Assembly: GCA_016719645.1 (NCBI GenBank) | Contig: JADJYS010000002.1 | Span: 372,001-436,000 of the forward strand | Length of the DNA: 64,000 nt | Direction: 5' to 3' | Origin: a bacterium | Lineage (GTDB): Bacteria > Krumholzibacteriota > Krumholzibacteriia > LZORAL124-64-63 | In this document: piece after piece, positions 30,651 through 39,887 of the stretch | Numbering within the stretch: position 1 is the stretch's first letter | How the letters are laid out: the number at the start of each line of letters is the position of its first letter | Made by a program: the position numbers and the translations under genes | Notes under the pieces: model-generated | What the model saw: only the letters and a program-made list of their open reading frames with translations | Database searches by the model: none | What the model was told of the DNA's origin: nothing

Positions 30651-31154
30651 GTGGAGACGTTCCTCTTCTACCTCTTCGGGACGCTGATGCTGGGCGCGGC
30701 GGCGATGACGGTCGCCAGCCGCAGCGCCGTGGCGGCGGCCGTCTGGCTGGTGTTCAGCTTCGTCTGCGCCGCCGGCGTCTTCGCCCTGCTCGCGGCGCCG
30801 TTCCTGGCCATCCTGCAGATCCTGATCTACGCGGGCGCCATCATGGTGCTGTTCCTGTTCGTGATCATGATGCTGCAGGGGCCGGTCCTGCCCGCGGAGG
30901 TCGCGGGGCGCTCCTTCGGGCGCAAGGCCCTGCTGGCCCTGCCCGCCGCCGCCATCGCCGTGATCCTGATCAGCTGGGCGGCCCGGGGGCGCGAGGCGGC
31001 CTTCGGCGCGGCGCCGGTGACGGGCACCGCCGCGGCCGTGGCGGAGCTGCTGCTGAACCGCTACCTGCTGGCCTTCGAGCTGATCTCGATCGTGCTGCTG
31101 GTGGCGATCGTGGGCGCGATGGCGCTGGGCCGCAAACAGGAGGAGCAGCCGTGA
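30651..31154 (+). CDS. nuoJ: NADH-quinone oxidoreductase subunit J
   Basis: A 167-residue membrane protein with five predicted helices, starting at GTG 30651. The family segment ILQILIYAGAIMVLFLFVIMML in helix 3, which contains the pi-bulge seen in complex I structures, is present and continuous. It overlaps nuoK by four bases (GTGA). Confidence 0.94.
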   Translation: METFLFYLFGTLMLGAAAMTVASRSAVAAAVWLVFSFVCAAGVFALLAAPFLAILQILIYAGAIMVLFLFVIMMLQGPVLPAEVAGRSFGRKALLALPAAAIAVILISWAARGREAAFGAAPVTGTAAAVAELLLNRYLLAFELISIVLLVAIVGAMALGRKQEEQP

Positions 31155-31456
31155 CCGTGGGCCTGACGCACTACCTCGCGCTGGCGGCGGCGCTGTTCCT
31201 GGTCGGGATGGCCGGCGTCCTGATCCGCCGCAACAGCCTGATCATGTTCATGAGCATCGAGATCATGCTCAGCGCCGCGAACATCGTGTTTGCCGCCTAC
31301 GCGCGCCTGCACGGCGACCTGGCGGGGCACGTCTTCGTGCTGATGGTCTTCGCCGTCGCGGCCGCCGAGGCCGCCATCGGCCTGGCCATCCTGGTGGAGA
31401 TCTACCGGCTGCGCCGGTCGGTGAACGTGGACGACCTCAACACCCTGATGGAGTGA
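31151..31456 (+). CDS. nuoK: NADH-quinone oxidoreductase subunit K
   Basis: A 101-residue, three-helix membrane subunit starting at GTG 31151. It keeps the two buried glutamates needed for proton transfer, in FMSIEIMLSAANI and VAAAEAAIGLAILV, and the NSLI segment. Homologous to MrpC. Confidence 0.95.
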   Translation: MTVGLTHYLALAAALFLVGMAGVLIRRNSLIMFMSIEIMLSAANIVFAAYARLHGDLAGHVFVLMVFAVAAAEAAIGLAILVEIYRLRRSVNVDDLNTLME

Positions 31457-31460
31457 CGCC

Positions 31461-33466
31461 GTGGAAAGCCATGCCCTGGACACGTCGCTGAGGTGGATCG
31501 TCCTGGTGCCCCTGCTCGGGGCGGCCCTCAACGGGCTGCTGCTGCGCCGGATGCCCCGCCGGGCGGCCGGCCTGCTGGCCTGCGCGGCCGTGGGCGCCTC
31601 GTTCCTGCTCTCGGTCGCGGCCGTGGTCCGGCTGGCGGGGCTGGAGCCCCACCACCGGCTGCTGGCCGATTCGCTCGGCACCTGGCTGGACGTCGCCGGC
31701 GTGCGGATCGAGCTGGGCTTCGCCATGGACCAGCTGAGCGCGGTCATGGCCCTGGTGGTCACCGGCGTCGGCTTCCTGATCCACGTCTACTCGCTGGGCT
31801 ACATGGCCCACGACCCCGGCTTCAACCGCTTCTTCACCTACCTGAACCTGTTCATCTTCGCGATGATGATGCTGGTGCTGGGCGAGAACCTGGTGATGCT
31901 GTTCGTGGGCTGGGAGGGCGTGGGGCTCTGCTCGTACCTGCTGATCAGCTTCTGGTTCAACGAGGAGGCGAACGCCGCGGCGGGCAAGAAGGCCTTCATC
32001 GTCAACCGCATCGGCGATTTCGGCTTCCTGCTCGGGATGTTCGTCCTGGGCGCCGCCCTGCTGCCCCACCTCGCGGGCGGGGAGGGCCTCTTCTCCTTCC
32101 GCACCATCGCCGCCCACACGCACCACCTCGCGCCCTGGGCGACCGCGATCGCCCTGCTGCTGTTCCTGGGCGCGACCGGGAAGTCGGCCCAGATCCCGCT
32201 CTACGTCTGGCTGCCCGACGCGATGGCCGGCCCGACGCCCGTCTCGGCGCTGATCCACGCCGCGACGATGGTCACCGCCGGCGTCTACATGATCGCGCGC
32301 ATGAACATGGTCTACGTGCTGAGCCCGGCGGCCATGACGGTCGTCGCGGTCACCGGCGCCGTCACCGCCCTGTTCGCGGCGACCATCGCCCTGACCCAGA
32401 ACGACATCAAGAAGGTGCTGGCCTACTCGACGGTCTCGCAGCTGGGCTACATGATGCTGGCCTGCGGGGTGGGCGCCTTCGCCGCCGGCATCTTCCACGT
32501 CATGACGCACGCCTTCTTCAAGGCCCTGCTGTTCCTGGGCGCCGGCTCGGTCATCCACGCCATGAGCGGGCAGCAGGACATGCGCCTGATGGGCGGGCTG
32601 CGCCGCAAGCTGCCGGTGACCTGGCCGACGTTCCTGATCGGGACCGTGGCCCTGGCCGGCGTGTTCCCGTTCGCGGGCTTCTTCAGCAAGGACGAGATCC
32701 TCTGGAAGGCCTTCAGCGACGGCAACCCCGGGCTGTGGCTCGTCGGCTTCCTGGGCGCGGGCCTCACGGCGTTCTACATGATGCGCCTGGTCGTGCTGAC
32801 CTTCTTCGGCGACAGCCGCGCCTCCGAGGAGGTCCGGCACCACGTCCACGAGTCCCCGGCGACGATGACCGTGCCCCTGGCGGTCCTGGCCGTGCTGTCG
32901 GTGGCCGGCGGCTGGCTGGGCTGGCCCCACTTCCTGGGCGGCGCCAACCGCTTCGAGCAGTGGCTGGCGCCGGTGTTCGCGCGGGCGCGCACGCCGCCGG
33001 CGCGATCCAGGCCGCAGGCGCGATCCACGGCGCCGAGGCGGCCCACGGCGCCGCCACGCACGCCGCCGCCTCCACCGAGTGGCTCCTGGCCGCGGCCTCG
33101 CTGTCGCTGGCCCTGCTCGGCCTCTACGCGGGCTACCGCGCCTACGCCGGGCGGGCGGCGCTGGCCGCGAAGCTGCACGCCTTCGCCGGCGGCAAGCCCC
33201 ACCGGGTGCTGCTGAACAAGTACTACGTGGACGAGGGCTACGAGGCGACCCTGGTGCGCCCGGGCTACGCGCTGTCGGACCGCGTGCTCTACCGGGCCGT
33301 GGACACCGGGCTGATCGACGGGCAGCTGGTCAACGGTTCCGCGCTGCTGGTCTCGATCACGGGCGCGCTGCTGCGCCTGTTCCAGAACGGGAAGCTGCGC
33401 TTCTACGCCTACGTCTTCGCGCTCGGCGCGGCGGCGTTCGTCCTGTACCTGGCACTGACGATCTAG
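31461..33466 (+). CDS. nuoL: NADH-quinone oxidoreductase subunit L, one apparent frameshift
   Basis: An antiporter-like proton-pumping subunit from GTG 31461. The first 505 residues read in one frame with complete signatures: LFVGWEGVGLCSYLLISFW, GKKAFIVNRIGDFGFLLG, KSAQIPLYVWLPDAMAGPTP, and the lysines and histidines of the proton channel. Near 32985 the reading must move by one base. The new frame continues with an Ala/Gly/His-rich linker and the C-terminal lateral helix (LNKYYVDEGYEATLV to LYLALTI), ending at 33466. The rest of the operon is intact and the subunit is indispensable for pumping, so a sequence indel in the GC-rich linker is more likely than a real mutation. Confidence 0.92.
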
Positions 33467-33480
33467 GGGGAGGGCCGGCT

Positions 33481-35052
33481 TTGGCTTTCATCACGGACCA
33501 CATCCTGACCTGGACCGCCTTTGCGCCCGCGCTCGGGGCCGTCCTGGTCCTGGCGGCGGGGCGCACGCCCGGCGCGGCCCGGCGGATCGCCCTGGGCGCG
33601 GCGCTGGCCGATTTCGTCCTGTCCCTGCACCTGCTGCGCCACTTCGAGGCGGCCAACGGCGCCGACCAGTTCGTCGAGCACGCCCCCTGGCTCGCCGGCG
33701 GCAAGATCGCCTACAGCCTGGGCCTGGACGGGGTCTCGCTCTGGCTCGTCCTGCTGACGACCTTCCTGGGCCCCCTGGTGATCCTCAGCGCCTGGCGCGC
33801 GATCGCCGAGCGCGTGCGCGAGGCGATGGCCTTCCTGCTGCTGCTGCAGACCGCGATGATCGGCACCTTCCTGGCCCGCGACATGCTGCTGTTCTACGTG
33901 TTCTGGGAGGCGATGCTGATCCCGATGTACTTCCTGATCGGCATCTGGGGCGGGGAGCGGCGCGTCTACGCCGCGGTGAAGTTCTTCCTGTTCACGATGG
34001 TCGGCTCGGTCTTCATGCTGGTCGCCATCCTGTGGTGCTACCAGCAGGCGGGCAGCATGGCGCTGGCCGACTTCCTGCAGCTCGAACTGTCGCGCGGGCA
34101 GCAGTCGTGGCTGTTCGCCGCCTTCGCCCTGGCCTTCGCGATCAAGGTGCCCCTGTTCCCCTTCCACACCTGGCTGCCCGACGCCCACGTCGAGGCGCCG
34201 ACCGCCGGCTCGGTCATCCTGGCGGGCATCCTGCTGAAGATGGGCACCTACGGCCTGCTGCGCTTCGCGATCCCGCTGTTCCCCGAGGCCGCCCTGGCGC
34301 TGGGCCCCTGGCTCGCCTGGCTGGCGGTGATCGGGATCATCTACGGGGCGCTGGTGGCCATGGTCCAGCAGGACGTCAAGAAGCTGGTGGCCTACTCGAG
34401 CGTCAGCCACCTGGGCTTCGTGGTGCTGGGGCTGTTCAGCCTGACGACGACCGGCGCCGCGGGCGGCGTGGTGCAGATGCTGGCCCACGGCCTCTCGACC
34501 GGGGCGCTCTTCCTGCTGGTCGGCGTCATCTACGAGCGGCGCCACACCCGGCAGATCGCCGAGTTCGGCGGCCTCGCCCACGCGATGCCCGCCTACGCCG
34601 CGGTGTTCCTGTTCGTGACCCTGGCCAGCATCGGGCTGCCCGGCCTGTGCGGCTTCACCGGCGAGTTCCTGATCCTGTTCGGCACCTTCGGCAGCGGCCT
34701 GCTGCCCCACGCGCGCCTGCTCGTGGCCCTGGCGGCCACCGGCGTCGTGCTGGGCGCGATCTACATGCTCTGGATGTACCAGCGCGTGTTCCTGGGCAAG
34801 CTGGGCGAGCGCAACCGCGGCCTGCCGGATCTCAGCGTGCGCGAGTGGGCCGTCCTGCTGCCCATCCTGGTCATGATCGTGGCGCTGGGCGTCCACCCGG
34901 CGCCGCTGCTGGAGCGCCTGGAGCCCTCGCTGGAGAGGATCCTGGCCCCCGTCGCCGCGATCCGGCAGACCGAATCCTCGTACGGGCTGGCCCTCGGGGT
35001 GTCGGCCGCTCAGCCCGCCGCCGCGACCGCGGCTCTGAAGGGGGACCGATGA
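33481..35052 (+). CDS. nuoM: NADH-quinone oxidoreductase subunit M
   Basis: A 523-residue antiporter-like membrane subunit. TTG 33481 follows GGGGGAGGG. The conserved FYVFWEAMLIPMYFLIG (helix 5 Glu), the broken-helix lysine region VPLFPFHTWLPDAHVEAPT and QQDVKKLVAYSSVSHLG are all present. It ends with a hydrophilic Ala-rich tail. It overlaps nuoN by four bases (ATGA). Confidence 0.95.
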   Translation: MAFITDHILTWTAFAPALGAVLVLAAGRTPGAARRIALGAALADFVLSLHLLRHFEAANGADQFVEHAPWLAGGKIAYSLGLDGVSLWLVLLTTFLGPLVILSAWRAIAERVREAMAFLLLLQTAMIGTFLARDMLLFYVFWEAMLIPMYFLIGIWGGERRVYAAVKFFLFTMVGSVFMLVAILWCYQQAGSMALADFLQLELSRGQQSWLFAAFALAFAIKVPLFPFHTWLPDAHVEAPTAGSVILAGILLKMGTYGLLRFAIPLFPEAALALGPWLAWLAVIGIIYGALVAMVQQDVKKLVAYSSVSHLGFVVLGLFSLTTTGAAGGVVQMLAHGLSTGALFLLVGVIYERRHTRQIAEFGGLAHAMPAYAAVFLFVTLASIGLPGLCGFTGEFLILFGTFGSGLLPHARLLVALAATGVVLGAIYMLWMYQRVFLGKLGERNRGLPDLSVREWAVLLPILVMIVALGVHPAPLLERLEPSLERILAPVAAIRQTESSYGLALGVSAAQPAAATAALKGDR

Positions 35053-36566
35053 ACGGCCCGTCCCACGCGATGACGCTCGGCACCGACCTGCCCCAGCTGG
35101 CGCCCTACCTCGTCCTGGCCGTCGGCGGCCTGGCCGTGATGCTCCTGGACGCCTTCACGGGCGGCCGCCGCAAGGACCACCTGTCGCTGCTGACCCTGCT
35201 GACGCTGCTGGGCGCCGCGGCGGCCCAGGGGGCGGTGCCCGCCGACCCGCGCGGCGCGACGCTCATGGGCGGCATGCTGGCGGCCGACCGCTTCAGCCGC
35301 TTCTTCAACCTGCTGACCGTGACGATCGCCATGCTCACGACGGTCTTCGCGACCAGCGTGTACGAGCGGGAGGGCCGCCACCGCGCCGACTTCTACCCCC
35401 TGGTGCTGTTCGCGTCGCTGGGCATGATGCTGCTGGCCGCGGCGACCGACCTGCTGAGCCTGTTCCTGGCCATCGAGACCATGAGCCTCGCCGTCTACGT
35501 CCTGGTCGCCGGCAACCGCGGCTCGCTGCGCAGCAGCGAGGCCGGCTTCAAGTACCTGATCCTGGGCGCGTTCGCCTCGGCCTTCCTGCTGATGGGCCTC
35601 GCGCTGCTGTACGGCCAGGCCGGGGCGACCGACTACGCCGCCGTCCGCCGCGCGGTCGACGCGGCGCCCGCCGGCGGCGTCCTGCTGCCGCTGGCCTGCG
35701 GCCTGGTGCTGGTGGCGCTGGGCTTCAAGGTGGCCATGGTGCCCTTCCACATGTGGACGCCGGACGTCTACGACGGCGCGCCCGCCTACGTGACGGGCTT
35801 CATGGCCACGGGCGTCAAGGCGGCGGCCTTCGCCGCCCTGCTGCGCGTGGCGTGGCTGCTGCCGCCGGTCGCCGAGGTCTGGTTCCCCCTGCTGACGGTG
35901 CTGGCGGTCCTGACGATGACCTACGGCAACCTCGTGGCCCTGTCCCAGTCCGGGCTGAAGCGGATGCTGGCCTACTCCAGCATCGCGCACGCCGGCTACC
36001 TGCTGCTGGGCGTGCTGGCGGTGCTCAACACCGGCCGCGACAGCGCCACCGCCGTCCAGGCCGCGGCGGTGCGCGACGCCGCCGGCGGCGCCATCCTGTT
36101 CTACCTGGTGGTCTACGCCCTGATGAACCTGGGCGCCTTCGGCGTGGTGGCCTGCCTGAGCCGCAGCCGCGACCAGGAGGCCGACGCCATCGACGGCTAC
36201 GCCGGCCTGTCCCGCCGCCGGCCCTTCGTGGCGGCGACGCTGGCGGTGTTCATGTTCTCGCTCGCGGGGATCCCGCCCACCGCCGGCTTCGTGGGCAAGT
36301 TCTACATCTTCGACGCGGTGGTGAAGGCCGGCCTGGTGCCGCTGGCGGTCTGGGGCGTGATCAACTCGCTGCTGTCGGCCTACTATTACCTGCGGGTCAT
36401 CGTGGTGATGTACATGAAGACCGCCGAGGGCGAGGTGCACGACGGCCACAGCTGGGAGGCGGCGTTCACCTGCGGCGTGCTGGCGCTGCTGGTGCTGCTG
36501 CTGGGCGTCGTGCCGGGCTCGTTCTACGCGCTGGCGGCCCACACCTTCCGGCAGATGACCTACTGA
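35049..36566 (+). CDS. nuoN: NADH-quinone oxidoreductase subunit N
   Basis: A 505-residue antiporter-like subunit, last gene of the operon. LFLAIETMSLAVYVLVAG with the helix 5 Glu, GFKVAMVPFHMWTPDVYDGAP, SQSGLKRMLAYSSIAHAGY and FSLAGIPPTAGFVGKFYIF are family signatures. Its stop is 21 bp from the stop of the convergent acyl-CoA dehydrogenase gene; no clear terminator fits in that gap. Confidence 0.96.
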   Translation: MNGPSHAMTLGTDLPQLAPYLVLAVGGLAVMLLDAFTGGRRKDHLSLLTLLTLLGAAAAQGAVPADPRGATLMGGMLAADRFSRFFNLLTVTIAMLTTVFATSVYEREGRHRADFYPLVLFASLGMMLLAAATDLLSLFLAIETMSLAVYVLVAGNRGSLRSSEAGFKYLILGAFASAFLLMGLALLYGQAGATDYAAVRRAVDAAPAGGVLLPLACGLVLVALGFKVAMVPFHMWTPDVYDGAPAYVTGFMATGVKAAAFAALLRVAWLLPPVAEVWFPLLTVLAVLTMTYGNLVALSQSGLKRMLAYSSIAHAGYLLLGVLAVLNTGRDSATAVQAAAVRDAAGGAILFYLVVYALMNLGAFGVVACLSRSRDQEADAIDGYAGLSRRRPFVAATLAVFMFSLAGIPPTAGFVGKFYIFDAVVKAGLVPLAVWGVINSLLSAYYYLRVIVVMYMKTAEGEVHDGHSWEAAFTCGVLALLVLLLGVVPGSFYALAAHTFRQMTY

Positions 36567-36587
36567 GCGGCGGGCGTCCCGCGCGCG

Positions 36588-37754
36588 TCAGCGGAACGCG
36601 GGCAGGCCCGTGACGTCCGCGCCGACGATCAGCGTGTGGATGTCGTGGGTGCCCTCGTAGGTGTACACCGACTCCAGGTTCGTGAGGTGCCGCCCGACCG
36701 GGTGCTCGTCGGTGATCCCGGCGGCGCCCAGCACCTCGCGGGCCAGCCGGGCGACCCGCAGCGCGGCCGCCACGTTGTGGCGCTTGGCCAGGGAGACCAG
36801 GGGCGTCTCGTCGACGCCGCCGTCCTTGAGCCGCCCCAGCCGGTGGGCGAGCGCCTGCGAGGTCGTCAGCTCCGTCAGCATCTCCACCAGTTTCTGCTGC
36901 ACCAGCTGGAAGGCCGCGATGGGCCGTCCGAATTGTTCGCGCTCCAGCGCGTACTGCCGGGCGTGGTCGTAGCAGGCCGCCGCCGCCCCGACCGCCCCCC
37001 AGGCGATGCCGTAGCGGGCCTGGTTCAGGCAGGACAGGGGCGCGACGAGACCGGCCGCGCCGGGCAGGCGGCTGCTCTCGGGCACGCGCACCTCGTCCAG
37101 GCTCAGCTCCCCGGTGTCGCTGGCGCGCAGGCTGTACTTGCCGTGAATCGGCTGCGCCGCGAACCCGGGCGTGCCGCGCTCCACCAGGAAGCCGAGCACG
37201 CGCTCGGGGCCGCGGGCCCAGATCACGGCCACGTCCGCGACGTCGGCGTTGGTGATCCACATCTTGGCGCCGTTGAGCACCCAGCCGTCGCCGTCGCGCA
37301 CCGCGCGGGTCTCCATGCCGCCGGGATCGCTGCCGTGCCCGGCCTCGGTCAGGCCGAAGCAGCCGATGCGGCGCCCGGCCGCCAGCTCGGGCAGCCAGCG
37401 CCGGCGCTGCGCCTCGTCGCCGTAGGTCGCGATGGGCCACATCACCAGGCTGCCCTGCACCGAGGCGAAGCTGCGCAGGCCGCTGTCGCCGCGCTCGAGC
37501 TCCTGGCAGACCAGCCCGTACACCGTCGGCGACAGGCCCGGGCAGCCCGGCCCCTTCACCGAGGTGCCCAGCAGCCCCAGCTCGCCCATCGCGACCGCCA
37601 GGTCCAGCGGGAACGTCCCGGCGCGGTGGTGTTCCCGGACCACCGGCAGGAAGCGCTGCTCCACGAAGCTGCGGCAGAGGTCGCGCGCCGCGCGCTCCTC
37701 CGCGCTGAGTTCCTGTTCGAAGCGGTAGTAGTCGACACCCGCGTAAGTCTTCAC
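36588..37754 (-). CDS. Acyl-CoA dehydrogenase, glutaryl-CoA dehydrogenase-like
   Basis: A 388-residue FAD enzyme from GTG 37754 (AGGAG upstream). Domains follow the family order: N-terminal helical, beta-barrel with GCFGLTEAGHGSDPGGMETRA and KMWITNADVADV, then C-terminal helical. The catalytic glutamate lies in VYTYEGTHDIHTLIVG, the arrangement of glutaryl-CoA dehydrogenase, and RSFASVQGSLVMWPI matches the segment carrying the substrate-carboxylate arginine of that enzyme. It probably oxidises glutaryl-CoA to crotonyl-CoA in lysine/tryptophan breakdown, but a different short-chain substrate cannot be excluded. Electrons would go to ETF and the quinone pool. It is not part of the nuo operon. 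Confidence 0.88.
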   Translation of the reverse strand: MKTYAGVDYYRFEQELSAEERAARDLCRSFVEQRFLPVVREHHRAGTFPLDLAVAMGELGLLGTSVKGPGCPGLSPTVYGLVCQELERGDSGLRSFASVQGSLVMWPIATYGDEAQRRRWLPELAAGRRIGCFGLTEAGHGSDPGGMETRAVRDGDGWVLNGAKMWITNADVADVAVIWARGPERVLGFLVERGTPGFAAQPIHGKYSLRASDTGELSLDEVRVPESSRLPGAAGLVAPLSCLNQARYGIAWGAVGAAAACYDHARQYALEREQFGRPIAAFQLVQQKLVEMLTELTTSQALAHRLGRLKDGGVDETPLVSLAKRHNVAAALRVARLAREVLGAAGITDEHPVGRHLTNLESVYTYEGTHDIHTLIVGADVTGLPAFR

Positions 37755-37786
37755 GTCGTTCTCCTGTCAGGGGTCCGCTCCGCGGG

Positions 37787-37814
37787 AGGATAGCATCGCC
37801 CCGCGCGCCTGCAA
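37787..37814 (-). promoter_or_regulatory. Promoter of the acyl-CoA dehydrogenase gene
   Basis: Minus-strand TTGCAG (37809-37814) and TATCCT (37787-37792) with a 16-bp spacer, about 32 bp before the GTG. Confidence 0.42.
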
Positions 37815-37847
37815 GCCCGCGCTTTCCGGCCCGGCGCCAAGCACTGC

Positions 37848-37876
37848 TTGACCGGTCCCCGAAACTTGTCTAGAAA
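37848..37876 (+). promoter_or_regulatory. Promoter of the sulfatase-like/membrane protein operon
   Basis: TTGACC (37848-37853) and TAGAAA (37871-37876) with a 17-bp spacer, about 45 bp before the ATG and divergent from the acyl-CoA dehydrogenase promoter. Confidence 0.48.
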
Positions 37877-37921
37877 CATGGGGTTCCGGCGCCGGAGCCG
37901 GACGGGGAGGACGGGCCGCCG

Positions 37922-39874
37922 ATGTCGAGACTCTGGAAGTGGGTGCGCGCCTGCGCCGCGGCCGTGCTGTGGTCGGGCGTGCTGGCCGGCCTGGCGGGCT
38001 TCGTGGAAGGCGTCAGCCAGTGGTCGCGCTTCGGCGGCTGGACCGCGGGCGGCGGCGAGTCCGGGTTCGTGCGCAGCGTCGCCCCGTCGGTCACCCTCTA
38101 CAGCTGGTTCGCGATGGCGGCCGCGGCCCTGCTCTTCGCGCCCTACGCCGTGGCGGTGCGGCGCCGGCCGGGGGCCCGGCTGCGCGCCTACGCGCTGACC
38201 ACGGCCACGGCCGTCGCCACCCTGGCGTTCTTCTACGCGGGGTACGCCGGGCGGGAGCACCTGTGGCCCCTGTGGTGGGCGCAGCACGAGCTGCGCGCGG
38301 CCTTCGCCCTGCAGGCCGGCTTCTTCGTGCTGCTGGCCGTCCTGCTGGTGCGCCCCCTGACCGTGCTGGCGGGCTCGCTGGTCCTCACGCCCCGCCGCAA
38401 CCTCTTCCTGACCGTGATCTTCCTGCTCGTCTTCACCAGCCTCTGGCCCGACTGGCGGGACGAGGGGCGGGAAGAGCGCTGCGGCGCGCTCGCGCGGCCG
38501 ACGGCGGCGCCGTCGGGTCCGAACGTGGTGCTGGTGACCATCGACGCCTGGCGCCGCGACCACCTCGGCGCGCTCAGCGGGCGCGCGGGCCTCACGCCCG
38601 GCCTGGACCGCCTCGCGGCCGAAGGGCTGCTCTACCCGGACAGCTGGTCGAGCAGCTGCTGGACCCTGCCCGGCGTGGGGACCCTGATGACGGGCCGCTC
38701 GCCGCGCGAGCTGGGGGTGGAGCGGCACCGGCCCCTGCCGGCCGGCGCGCCGACGCTGGCGCAGATCGCCTGGTCCCACGGCTGGCACACGGCCGCGTTC
38801 GCGACCAACCCCTACCTCACGAGCGCCTACGGCTTCGACCGCGGCTTCGCCGAGTTCGAGCACGCCCTCGTCCTGGAGCCCTTGCAGCCCGCGGCGCGCT
38901 CGGTGCTGGCCCGCGAGCTGACCCACTGGGTCGACCGGTTCGCGGAGCTCGACGCCGCCCAGTACGTGGTCGGCAAGGCGCTGCGCTGGCTGCCGTCGCG
39001 CCCGACGGACCGCCCCTTCCTGCTCTGGCTCCACCTGCTGGACCCCCACCTCCCGTACACCGTGCGCGAGACGCCCGGAGGCGGCCCGGCGGGCGCGCTG
39101 CCCAGCAGCGCCCTGCTGGACGAGCACGGCCTGGCGGCGGAGCGGCTCAGCGACGTGCGCGGGGAGATCTCCGGCCTCTCGCCCGAGGTGCGCGAGGCCA
39201 TCCGCGGGCTCTACGCGGGCGAGGTCCGGTACGCCGACCGCCAGCTCGACCTCCTGTTCGACGCGCTGCGCGCCCAGGGGCTCTGGGACTCGACGCTGAT
39301 CGTGGTCACGGCCGACCACGGCGAGGAGCTCTTCGACCACGGCGGCTTCGAGCACGGGCACAGCCTGCTGCCCGAGGTGAGCGCCGTGCCGCTGATCGTG
39401 AAGCTGCCCGCGGGCGGGGCGGCGGGGCTGCGCGTGGCGGGGGACCGCGCCAGCGCGGACCTGTTGCCGACGCTCTGCGCGGCGCTGGGCTGGACGCCGC
39501 CGGACAGCCTGACGGGCCGCGCGGATCTGTGGCCGACCGGGGCGGGGACGCCGGCGCCGGTCTGGACCGGGACCGCAGCGCCCGCGGTCCTGGAGAACCT
39601 CCTGTACGGACCGCAGCAGTCGGCGGTGCGGGCCTGGCCCGGCTTCGCGATCCTGGCGCCGGGCGCCGCGCCCGTGTGGTATGACCTCGCCGCCGACCCG
39701 GCGGCCCTGCTGCCGCTGACCGCCCCGCCGCCGGCGGCGGCGCGTGCGCTGGCCGCCGCCGATTCGCTCCGCGCGCGCGACGATCTCGCCGCCCGCGGGC
39801 TCGCCGACACGCAGCCCCAGCTGGTGACGCCCGACCGGGCGCTGCAGAGGCAGCTGCGCAGCCTGGGCTATTGA
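37922..39874 (+). CDS. Membrane-anchored alkaline-phosphatase-superfamily (sulfatase-like) enzyme with Thr nucleophile
   Basis: A 650-residue protein. Four or five membrane helices fill the first 185 residues, followed by an extracytoplasmic catalytic domain. Metal-binding motifs are present: NVVLVTIDAWRRDHLG, then VTADHGEELFDHGGFEHGHS. At the place where sulfatases have Cys-x-Pro-Ser-Arg for formylglycine, the sequence reads SCWTLPGVGTLMTGRSP, so the aligned nucleophile is Thr248. Thr is used by lipoteichoic-acid synthase and phosphoethanolamine transferases, so a phosphotransferase or phosphodiesterase acting on envelope polymers is more likely than a sulfatase. ATG 37922 begins about 10 bp after GGGGAGGA. 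The next gene, a polytopic membrane protein, is probably co-transcribed. Confidence 0.82.
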   Translation: MSRLWKWVRACAAAVLWSGVLAGLAGFVEGVSQWSRFGGWTAGGGESGFVRSVAPSVTLYSWFAMAAAALLFAPYAVAVRRRPGARLRAYALTTATAVATLAFFYAGYAGREHLWPLWWAQHELRAAFALQAGFFVLLAVLLVRPLTVLAGSLVLTPRRNLFLTVIFLLVFTSLWPDWRDEGREERCGALARPTAAPSGPNVVLVTIDAWRRDHLGALSGRAGLTPGLDRLAAEGLLYPDSWSSSCWTLPGVGTLMTGRSPRELGVERHRPLPAGAPTLAQIAWSHGWHTAAFATNPYLTSAYGFDRGFAEFEHALVLEPLQPAARSVLARELTHWVDRFAELDAAQYVVGKALRWLPSRPTDRPFLLWLHLLDPHLPYTVRETPGGGPAGALPSSALLDEHGLAAERLSDVRGEISGLSPEVREAIRGLYAGEVRYADRQLDLLFDALRAQGLWDSTLIVVTADHGEELFDHGGFEHGHSLLPEVSAVPLIVKLPAGGAAGLRVAGDRASADLLPTLCAALGWTPPDSLTGRADLWPTGAGTPAPVWTGTAAPAVLENLLYGPQQSAVRAWPGFAILAPGAAPVWYDLAADPAALLPLTAPPPAAARALAAADSLRARDDLAARGLADTQPQLVTPDRALQRQLRSLGY

Positions 39875-39887
39875 TCGGCAGGAAGCG

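Noticed and set aside
32975..33000. Programmed ribosomal frameshift in nuoL
   Set aside because: There is no slippery heptamer followed by a pseudoknot-like element, and other genes in the window show similar isolated indels.
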